From Pseudomonadota bacterium (GTDB lineage: Bacteria; Chloroflexota; UBA5177): 64,000 nt of DNA. Every line of letters starts with the position of its first letter. The first letter of the stretch is position 1. Location: assembly GCA_021324655.1 (NCBI GenBank), contig JAJPIP010000052.1, positions 1-64,000 of the forward strand. The letters are read 5' to 3'. Shown piece after piece: positions 56,915-64,000 of this stretch. The notes beneath the pieces were generated by a model that was not told the origin of the DNA, made no database searches, and was given only the letters and a program-made list of their open reading frames with translations. A program made the position numbers and the translations under genes.

Positions 56915-57846
56915 CGAGCGACCCCACGTATGACATCCTCATGGCGGGCACGCCGTCGGTCGACCTGACCTTCGCCCTGTCGACAGATGCCCTTCCGCAT
57001 CTCGGCCAGGAGTGCTTCGCCGACGCCTTTGCCATGAATCCGGGGGCGCCTCTGACGACCGCCTTCCCCCTCACGCGTCTCGGCATTCGTGTGGGGTTGC
57101 GGGCGCACCTCGGCAACGATCCGATGAGTCGCTTTGTCGCCGACCGCATGCGAGAGATCGGTATGTGCCTTGACCTGATCGAATGGATAGACCGGCCGAT
57201 GCCGATCATCAGTGCGGGCATCTCCCTTCCCCATGATCGCCTCTTCATTACCTACGACGGGACCGACGCGGTGCCGCTGCCTCCGCTCCATATCACGGTC
57301 GCAGACCTCGACCGCTATCGTCCCCGGGCGCTCACGGTCGGGATCGGGACTCGTCAAGACGTGATCCTGGCGGCCCGCCGGCGCGGCATTCTTCTCTTTC
57401 TCGATACCTACTGGGATCTGAAGATGCTCCATTCGTCCGCCTTGCAGGAGCTGCTGCCTCTGGTGGATGTCTTCTCTCCCAATCTTCCGGAGGCTCTCGA
57501 GATGACCGGGACAGGCAGCGCGGCCGAGGCGCTGGACGTCCTCAGCGGCACGGTGCGCCGGGTCGCCATCAAGATGGGCGGGGAGGGCTGCCTGGCGTCG
57601 TGTGATGGGAACCGTTTCGTGGTCCCGGCGGTACCCGTCTGCGCGGTCGATACCACGGGTGCCGGTGACAACTTCGATGCCGGCCTTATCTACGGTCTGC
57701 TCACCGGCCGGTCCTTCGAGATGAGCCTCCATCTCGCCAATATTGCCGGTGGGCTGTCCACCACGGTGCACGGCGGCAGCAACGCGGCCATTTCTCCCGG
57801 GATGCTGGAGGAGTATGCAGCGACAGTGTATGGCGACATCGCCTGA
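56911..57846 (+). CDS. PfkB family carbohydrate kinase
   Basis: DILMAGTPSVDLTFAL, LTRLGIRVGLRAHLGNDPMSRFV, DTTGAGDNFDAGLIYGLLTG; GTG start overlaps GH4 stop. Confidence 0.93.
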   Translation: MTSDPTYDILMAGTPSVDLTFALSTDALPHLGQECFADAFAMNPGAPLTTAFPLTRLGIRVGLRAHLGNDPMSRFVADRMREIGMCLDLIEWIDRPMPIISAGISLPHDRLFITYDGTDAVPLPPLHITVADLDRYRPRALTVGIGTRQDVILAARRRGILLFLDTYWDLKMLHSSALQELLPLVDVFSPNLPEALEMTGTGSAAEALDVLSGTVRRVAIKMGGEGCLASCDGNRFVVPAVPVCAVDTTGAGDNFDAGLIYGLLTGRSFEMSLHLANIAGGLSTTVHGGSNAAISPGMLEEYAATVYGDIA

Positions 57847-58064
57847 CGCCCATGGCCGTCATCCACCTCTGTGACGCTGCGCCGTACCGATTCGTTATGC
57901 AGTAGACGACGTGGTTGCGACGCACCTGCGGTGTTATAACTTGCCTATCAGGTCTCTCTCGATGACGGGGAAGGGACCGCACACGAAGAGGAGGACAAGA
58001 GCGCGACAGCAGTTGAGTCGATCGTGGCGATCATTCCGGCAATCAGCGACTGGAGGAGAGTTGC

Positions 58065-59756
58065 ATGAGTTGGACTACTTTGACTCGCGGGCGTCTCGCG
58101 GTCCCCATCGTGACATTTGCCCTGGTAGCGGCGCTGCTGAGCGGCACGGGGTTGTCCGGCATGGGCGCCCGAGCGGCATCGTCCCGGTCGCACGCCAACG
58201 TCAAGTACGGCGGCACGGTCGTTCTTGATAACGTCGGCGGTGCTCTCTGGACGTGCGGTCTCAATCCGTACAACGGGGCCAATAACTTCATCACGCTCGG
58301 GTTCACGTACGAGACGCTCGTGTACGACGATGCCCTGAACGGCAAGATCCAGCCGTGGCTGGCATCCGGGTACTCGTGGAGTAACGGAAATAAGACGCTG
58401 ACGTTCACGATCAGGAAGGGCGTCACGTGGAATGATGGAAAGCCGTTCACCGCGGCCGACGTGGTGTACACGTTCCGGCTGTTGCGGCGGAATCCGGCTC
58501 TCGACGGCAACGGTGATTGGCAGGTGCTGAAGAGCGTCAGCCGGCACGGCAACAACGTCGTGATGAACTTCAAGAAGGTGGCGGTCCCCGACTTCTACTA
58601 TGTTGCCGGCCAGACCTACATCGTTCCCCAGCACATCTGGTCGAAGATCAAGAATCCGGTCACCTACATCGACAGCAAGCCGGTCTCGACCGGGCCGATG
58701 GTTGTCAGCAAGTGCGATCAGCAAGACATCATCATGATGCGGAATCCGCACTACTGGCAGAAGGGGAAGCCGTACATCAAGGAACTGCGGGCGCCGGCCT
58801 TCCTCGACAACGGTCCCGGCAACCAGTACCTGGCCCAGGGCAAGGCGAACTGGGGCTGCCAGTACATCCCGAACGTCAATACGTACTACGTCCAGGGGAA
58901 CTCGAACCGGCACTGGTACTACGCGCCGGGGAGCGATGTCGACCTGTACCCCAACAATTCGGTCTTCCCGACCAACATCAAGGCGGTGCGGGAGGCGATC
59001 TCGCTTGCCATTGACCGACGCCGAGTGTCACAGCTCGGCGTGTACGGCTACCTGCCGCCCGCCGACCAGTCGGGTATCGTCTTGCCGACGTACTCGAGTT
59101 GGTACGATCGGAGCCTGGCGAAGCACTACAATTACAGCTACAACCCGAGCAAGGCGATAAAGCTGCTGGAGAGCGCCGGCTTCAAGCGTGGTGCCGGCGG
59201 CATCTTCCAGAAAAACGGCAAGAAGCTGTCGCTGACCATCCTCGGCGTGGCGGGCTTCAGTGACTGGGTCGCCGAGCTGCAACAGATCCAAAACGAGCTG
59301 AAGGCGGTGGGCATCAACGCCACCGTGTCGAACCTGTCCGGCGATACGCAGCTGTCCGACATCCAGTCCGGGCACTACCAGCTCGCCTATTACTTCACGG
59401 GCGGCGGCCCCAGCCCGTACTACGAGATGCACTACGTGCTCGACAGCGGGCTGACCGCGCCCATCGGGTCGACGGCCACCGGCGACTACGAGCGCTGGCG
59501 CAACAGCGCCACCGACAGTCTGTTGAACCGGTACGCGCAGACGACGAGCAGCGCCACGCAGCACGCCATCATCAACGAGCTGCAGGGCATCATGCTCAAG
59601 AACGTGCCGGTGATTCCCGTCCTCGAAGGTGTTAGCTGGTACCAGTACGACACCACGCAGTTGGTCGGCTGGCCGACGCGCTCCAACGAGTACGTGAACC
59701 CCGGGTGCAACACGCCCGACCAGGAGATCATTCTCCTTCACCTGCACCTGAAATAA
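58065..59756 (+). CDS. ABC transporter substrate-binding protein (family 5, peptide/oligosaccharide type)
   Basis: KTLTFTIRKGVTWNDGKPFTAADVVYTFRLL; followed by DppB/C/D/F-type genes. Confidence 0.95.
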   Translation: MSWTTLTRGRLAVPIVTFALVAALLSGTGLSGMGARAASSRSHANVKYGGTVVLDNVGGALWTCGLNPYNGANNFITLGFTYETLVYDDALNGKIQPWLASGYSWSNGNKTLTFTIRKGVTWNDGKPFTAADVVYTFRLLRRNPALDGNGDWQVLKSVSRHGNNVVMNFKKVAVPDFYYVAGQTYIVPQHIWSKIKNPVTYIDSKPVSTGPMVVSKCDQQDIIMMRNPHYWQKGKPYIKELRAPAFLDNGPGNQYLAQGKANWGCQYIPNVNTYYVQGNSNRHWYYAPGSDVDLYPNNSVFPTNIKAVREAISLAIDRRRVSQLGVYGYLPPADQSGIVLPTYSSWYDRSLAKHYNYSYNPSKAIKLLESAGFKRGAGGIFQKNGKKLSLTILGVAGFSDWVAELQQIQNELKAVGINATVSNLSGDTQLSDIQSGHYQLAYYFTGGGPSPYYEMHYVLDSGLTAPIGSTATGDYERWRNSATDSLLNRYAQTTSSATQHAIINELQGIMLKNVPVIPVLEGVSWYQYDTTQLVGWPTRSNEYVNPGCNTPDQEIILLHLHLK

Positions 59757-59774
59757 GGGCAACAGGCGTAGTAT

Positions 59775-59812
59775 GAGAAGCAGTGGGGACGATGCAGTTC
59801 CCACTGCTTCTC
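59775..59812 (+). ncRNA. Stable stem-loop between SBP and permease genes
   Basis: GAGAAGCAGTGGG-gacgatgcagtt-CCCACTGCTTCTC, 13-bp perfect stem, no T-tract. Confidence 0.6.
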
Positions 59813-59832
59813 TGGCCTAGAAAGGCATCCCG

Positions 59833-60813
59833 ATGGCCGTCATCATCCGGCGCGTGGAATTCTTTCTCATCACCCTCTGGGCTGCGGTCACGATCAACTT
59901 CATCCTGCCGCGCATGATGCCGGGCAACCCCGCCGAGGCGATGATGGCGCACTTCCAGGGGCGGTTGAACCCTGCCGCCCTCCACGCTCTGGAAGTGGCG
60001 TTCGGCGTCAACACCAAGGAAACCATCTGGCAGCAGTACGTCCAGTACCTCGGTGACATCGTCCACTTCAAGTTTGGGATTTCGCTCAGCAACTTTCCGG
60101 TTCCAGTCATGCACGTTGTGATGCAGGCCTTGCCGTGGACCCTGACGCTCGCCGGCGTCACAACCGTGATCTCATTCCTGCTCGGCACACTGATCGGGAT
60201 GATCGCCGCCTGGCGGCGGGGAGGCATCGCCGATAATCTCATGCCGCCTGTCTTTGTCATCATCTCGGCCCTGCCGTATTTCTGGCTGGGCCTCATTTGC
60301 ATCTACGTTTTCGCCGTCACTCTCCACTGGCTGCCCTCCGGGTTTGGCTACGACGAGGGGGGCAATATCAACCTCTCCTGGACCTTCATCCACCAGGCGA
60401 TCACGCATGCGATCCTGCCTGCCCTCACCATCATCGTGACGTCCATCGGTGGCTGGATTCTGACCATGCGCAACAACATGATCGGCACGCTGTCCGAAGA
60501 CTACGTGCGGATGGCGCGCGCCAAGGGTCTTCATCCGATGCGAATCATGATCCAGTACGCGGGCCGCAACGCGATTCTGCCCAACATCACCGGCTTCGCC
60601 ATGGCCCTGGGCTTCGTGGTGAGCGGCCTTCTCCTCACCGAAATCGTCTTTACCTATCCGGGCGTGGGTTACCTCTTCCTGCAGGCGGTGGCGGCGGAAG
60701 ATTACCCGTTGATGCAGGCGCTCTTCTTGTTCGTGACCATCGCCGTGCTGGCCGCCGTGCTCCTGGCCGACGTGGCCAACGCGCTACTCGATCCTCGGAT
60801 TCGAGCGAGGTAG
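59833..60813 (+). CDS. ABC transporter permease (DppB/OppB-type)
   Basis: LITLWAAVTINFILPRMMPGNPAEAM, DYVRMARAKGLHPMRIMIQYAGRNAILPNITGFAM. Confidence 0.95.
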   Translation: MAVIIRRVEFFLITLWAAVTINFILPRMMPGNPAEAMMAHFQGRLNPAALHALEVAFGVNTKETIWQQYVQYLGDIVHFKFGISLSNFPVPVMHVVMQALPWTLTLAGVTTVISFLLGTLIGMIAAWRRGGIADNLMPPVFVIISALPYFWLGLICIYVFAVTLHWLPSGFGYDEGGNINLSWTFIHQAITHAILPALTIIVTSIGGWILTMRNNMIGTLSEDYVRMARAKGLHPMRIMIQYAGRNAILPNITGFAMALGFVVSGLLLTEIVFTYPGVGYLFLQAVAAEDYPLMQALFLFVTIAVLAAVLLADVANALLDPRIRAR

Positions 60814-60827
60814 GGGGAAGGAGAGAC

Positions 60828-61793
60828 ATGGCGTATCAACCGATTGCGATTCAGGAACCCGCTCCCTCACCGGCCACTCCGGCGCCAGCAACCGGCCGCG
60901 CCGCCTGGGCAGCCGGCTTCGTCCGCATCGGCGCCGCGCTCTCCTCGAATCGGAAGGCTGTCGCCGGGGTTCTCATCCTCCTCTTCTTCACCGTCGTCGC
61001 CATCTTCGCGCCCCTCATAGCCCCCTACAGTCCATCGGCGGAGGCGTTCGCGCCCGGGATGCCGCCGTCGTCGGCCCACTGGCTCGGGACGACGTCCTAT
61101 GGGCAGGACATCTTCTCGCAGCTCGTCTGGGGAACGCGGCAGACGCTCCTGATCGGCCTGATCGGTGGGCTGGCCGCCACCGCGCTCTCCGTCTTCGTCG
61201 GGGTCACCTCGGCCTATCTCGGCGGCATGCCGGACCATGTCCTCTCGGTCATTACCGACATCTTTCTCGTGCTGCCGGCTCTTCCCCTCATGATCGTCAT
61301 CGCCGCCTATGAGAAAGGCGGCGGCTTCTGGGTGCTGGTCGGCGTGATTGTCATCACGGGCTGGTCGTTCGGGGCGCGACAATTGCGTCCGCAGGCGCAA
61401 TCCCTGCGCAACCGCGACTTTCTCGAGTCGGCTCGCGTGCGAGGCGAGACCAGCGCGCACATCATCGTCTTTGAGGTTTTGCCCAATATGGTGTCGCTCA
61501 TCGTGGCGATCTTCCTGGGTGCTGCTCTCTATGCCATCCTGGCTGCAGCCGGCCTGCAGTTCCTGGGTCTCGGCAATCCGGAAGATCAGAGCTGGGGCAC
61601 CATGTTGTTCTGGGGACAGAACCAGGAAGCGCTCATGATCGGCTCGCCGTTGTGGATCATCGCGCCGGGTGCCTGTATTGCGGCCCTCGGCGCCGCGGTT
61701 GCGCTCATCAATTACGGCGTCGACGAGATCAGCAATCCGGCGCTGCGCGGGCGCAAGCGCAAGAAGAAGGTGTATGTCGTCCCCAATCCTTGA
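60828..61793 (+). CDS. ABC transporter permease (DppC/OppC-type)
   Basis: HWLGTTSYGQDIFSQLVWGTRQTLLIGLIGG, FLESARVRGETSAHIIVFEVLPNMVSLIVA; start ATG 60828. Confidence 0.95.
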   Translation: MAYQPIAIQEPAPSPATPAPATGRAAWAAGFVRIGAALSSNRKAVAGVLILLFFTVVAIFAPLIAPYSPSAEAFAPGMPPSSAHWLGTTSYGQDIFSQLVWGTRQTLLIGLIGGLAATALSVFVGVTSAYLGGMPDHVLSVITDIFLVLPALPLMIVIAAYEKGGGFWVLVGVIVITGWSFGARQLRPQAQSLRNRDFLESARVRGETSAHIIVFEVLPNMVSLIVAIFLGAALYAILAAAGLQFLGLGNPEDQSWGTMLFWGQNQEALMIGSPLWIIAPGACIAALGAAVALINYGVDEISNPALRGRKRKKKVYVVPNP

Positions 61794-62772
61794 GGTACGA
61801 GATCTCGTCGTCGAGTATGGTGCCGGCCGGGACATGGTCCGTGCCGTCGACGGCGTGAACATTGACGTGCAGCCCGGCGAATTCCTGGGGCTGGTCGGCG
61901 AATCGGGTTGTGGGAAGTCAACCCTGCTGTTCGCCATCGGGCGGTTGCTCTCCGAGCCGGCGGAGATCGTGAGCGGTGACGTTCTCTTCAAAGGGACGAA
62001 CCTCGTCTACCTGAAGGAGAAGCAGCTTCGGCATCTGCGCTGGAGAGGCTTCTCCGTCGTCATGCAGAGTGCGATGAACGCGCTGAATCCGGTCCTGACG
62101 GTGGGCGCACAGATGGCGGATGCCATCGAGGCCCACGAACGCATGCCGAAAGCGGCTATGAAGAGACGCTCGGCCGAATTGCTGCAGATGGTGGGCATCG
62201 ATCCCATCCATCTTTCGAGCTATCCGCATCAGCTGTCGGGGGGGATGCGCCAGCGTGCCATGATCGCCATGGCGCTCGTCTTCACGCCGGACCTGATCAT
62301 GATGGACGAACCCACCTCCGCGCTCGACGTCGTGGCGCAGCGCTCCCTCATGCGTGAGATCAAGACTCTCCAGGAAGAATTGCACTTCGCGACGATCTTC
62401 GTCACGCACGACATGGCGCTCGTCCGGCAGTACGCCGACCGTCTGGCCATCATGTACGCCGGCCAGATCGTCGAGCACGCGTCAACCAATGAGATCTTTG
62501 ATGATCCCAAACATCCCTATACGAGAGGACTGCTTCACGCCTATCCGTCCCTCTTTGGTCCGAAGGAAGAACTGACAGGGATCCCGGGCCGCCCGCCGGA
62601 CTTGCGCACGCCGCCTACCGGCTGCCGGTTCCATCCGCGCTGCCCCTACGTCATGGAGATCTGTCCGAAGGAGGACGTGCCTCTGTACTCGCCGCGTGGG
62701 GACGATCTGGTGCGGTGTTTCCTCTTCAGTAATGAGGTCATGACGAATGAACGAGCCAGCGCTCCGCTCTGA
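61774..62772 (+). CDS. ABC transporter ATP-binding protein (DppD/OppD-type)
   Basis: GLVGESGCGKSTLLFAIGRLL Walker A, LSGGMRQRAMIAMALVFTPDLIMMDEPTSALD; start ATG 61774 overlaps DppC end. Confidence 0.96.
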   Translation: MSSPILEVRDLVVEYGAGRDMVRAVDGVNIDVQPGEFLGLVGESGCGKSTLLFAIGRLLSEPAEIVSGDVLFKGTNLVYLKEKQLRHLRWRGFSVVMQSAMNALNPVLTVGAQMADAIEAHERMPKAAMKRRSAELLQMVGIDPIHLSSYPHQLSGGMRQRAMIAMALVFTPDLIMMDEPTSALDVVAQRSLMREIKTLQEELHFATIFVTHDMALVRQYADRLAIMYAGQIVEHASTNEIFDDPKHPYTRGLLHAYPSLFGPKEELTGIPGRPPDLRTPPTGCRFHPRCPYVMEICPKEDVPLYSPRGDDLVRCFLFSNEVMTNERASAPL

Positions 62773-63784
62773 GCCGTCGGCCCTCACGGCCTCCCCGGTG
62801 CTCGAGGCGCGCGGTCTGACCAAGCACTTTCACGTGGGCGGCATCTTTTCGGGCAAGACGCTGCACGCCGTCGACGACTTCGATCTCTCCATCTACCCCG
62901 GCGAGATCGTGGCGCTGGTGGGAGAGAGCGGAAGCGGCAAGAGCACGGTGGCGCGGCTGCTGGCCCAGGTGTACAAGCCGACGAGCGGCGAGATTCTCTA
63001 TCGCGGCACGCCGATCGAGTCGCTGCATGCACGCGAATACCGCCGGCACGTCCAGATGGTCTTCCAGGATCCTTTTAGCTCGCTCAATCCCGTCTACCGC
63101 GCGTCGCACGGTGTCTTGCGCTCGTTGAAGCTGTACAGCAAGAAGCCGCGCAGCCAGTTGCGCCAGGAGGCGGCGCGCATCCTCGACCTGGTTGGACTCA
63201 CCCCGTCCGACCAGTTTCTCGACAAGTACCCGTACGAGCTGTCGGGCGGACAGCGGCAGCGCTACGGTTTCGCCCAGGCCCTGGCCTGCGGGCCCGACCT
63301 CATCCTGGCCGATGAGCCGGTCTCGATGCTCGACGTGTCGATTCGCCTCGGGATCCTGAACTTGATGGCGGACCTCTGCCGGGACGAAGGGCTGGCCTTC
63401 CTCTACATCACGCACGATATCGCCAGCGCCCGCTATGTGGCCGACCGCATGCTGGTGATGTACGCGGGGGAAGTCGTCGAGGACGGGCCGACGGAGGATG
63501 TCCTCCAGCATCCCAAGCACCCGTACACGCAGCTTCTGCTCTCTGCCGTGCCGGATCCCAACGCCCCGGCCGAGGCTGCTTTCCCGATGGAGATGGGCGA
63601 GCCGCCGCGCGTCATCGATCCCAAGCCCGGCTCTCGGTTCTGCCCGCGCTGTCCCTATGCCATCCCGATCTGCTCACAGGAGACGCCGCGGCTGCGGCTG
63701 GTGCGGCCCAATCATCGCGTCGCCTGTCATGTCGCGCAGGCGGAAGAGGCAATCGCCGAGGCGGTGGCGCAGTCACGGGAGTAG
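62747..63784 (+). CDS. ABC transporter ATP-binding protein (DppF/OppF-type)
   Basis: ALVGESGSGKSTVARLLAQ, LSGGQRQRYGFAQALACGPDLILADEPVSMLD. Confidence 0.96.
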   Translation: MNEPALRSEPSALTASPVLEARGLTKHFHVGGIFSGKTLHAVDDFDLSIYPGEIVALVGESGSGKSTVARLLAQVYKPTSGEILYRGTPIESLHAREYRRHVQMVFQDPFSSLNPVYRASHGVLRSLKLYSKKPRSQLRQEAARILDLVGLTPSDQFLDKYPYELSGGQRQRYGFAQALACGPDLILADEPVSMLDVSIRLGILNLMADLCRDEGLAFLYITHDIASARYVADRMLVMYAGEVVEDGPTEDVLQHPKHPYTQLLLSAVPDPNAPAEAAFPMEMGEPPRVIDPKPGSRFCPRCPYAIPICSQETPRLRLVRPNHRVACHVAQAEEAIAEAVAQSRE

Positions 63785-63851
63785 GAAGCTGGTCGTGCCA
63801 TGCGGCCGGTAGGCCTTCAGGCCGCAATGGACGGCGCGCTACAGCGCTCTG

Positions 63852-64000
63852 CTACGTCCATTCCCCAACGTACGCGGCATGCGCTTCCAGATACTCATCG
63901 ACCAGGTCCTTTGACACGGGATAGGACCCCACCAGCGGGTGGTCCATCAGCGCCTCGACGGCGGCAGCGCGCGATTTCTCCCGGATCGCGTCCACGGTGC
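63852..64000 (-). CDS. Glycoside hydrolase family 4-like C-terminus (partial, runs off right edge)
   Basis: Not in the ORF track. Minus strand reads ...TVDAIREKSRAAAVEALMDHPLVGSYPVSKDLVDEYLEAHAAYVGEWT*, matching the typical GH4 phospho-beta-glucosidase C-terminal pattern (ALxxHPLVGSYPLAKxLVDEYLxAH). Confidence 0.65.
   Translation of the reverse strand, partial: TVDAIREKSRAAAVEALMDHPLVGSYPVSKDLVDEYLEAHAAYVGEWT

Noticed and set aside
1-64000. CRISPR array, tRNA, rRNA or prophage
   Set aside because: No regularly spaced repeats, no tRNA cloverleaf or CCA-type sequence and no phage structural genes noticed; the repeats found are REP/MITE-like only.

Overview
High-GC bacterial window read as a roughly 64 kb catabolic island. 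The gene families (several GH4 glycosidases, CUT1-type ABC transporters, DUF4127, SBBP beta-propeller) suggest a Chloroflexota-like chromosome; taxonomy is inference only. I find about 56 credible protein genes, no rRNA, tRNA or CRISPR, and no intact transposon. Main modules: (1) a minus-strand cluster (Cu amine oxidase, SDR, CUT1 ABC transporter, YjbQ, NUDIX-like/APH-like fusion, Gfo/Idh/MocA); (2) a second CUT1 transporter plus a duplicated SBP/GH4 set with SIS, DapA-like, LLM, DeoR and AKR genes; (3) Gfo/Idh/MocA plus a TIM-barrel isomerase/epimerase and a third CUT1 transporter next to a divergent RpiR regulator; (4) a transposase graveyard (IS481-like and ISL3-like remnants, 30.8-33.3 kb); (5) an amino-sugar-like cluster (AAC(3)-like, DUF4127, BadF-type kinase, NanE-like, two Gfo/Idh/MocA, PfkB, ROK) coupled to a secreted SBBP beta-propeller; (6) NDH-2-like, SDR, class III aminotransferase, an MFS exporter fused to a cyclic-nucleotide-binding domain, GT4 and HAD; (7) enolase-superfamily, U32-like, GH4 and PfkB genes followed by a complete Dpp/Opp-type ABC transporter, with a fourth GH4 running off the window. 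Points for follow-up: a shared promoter/operator signature in front of the amine oxidase cluster and one SBP cluster, an orphan SBP paralog with a gene-conversion-like patch, a SBP with Tyr at the lipobox Cys position, a 133-bp MITE-like element with 10-bp flanking direct repeats, large hairpins between SBP and permease genes, and the MFS-cNMP fusion. All assignments come from reading the sequence; no database searches were run.
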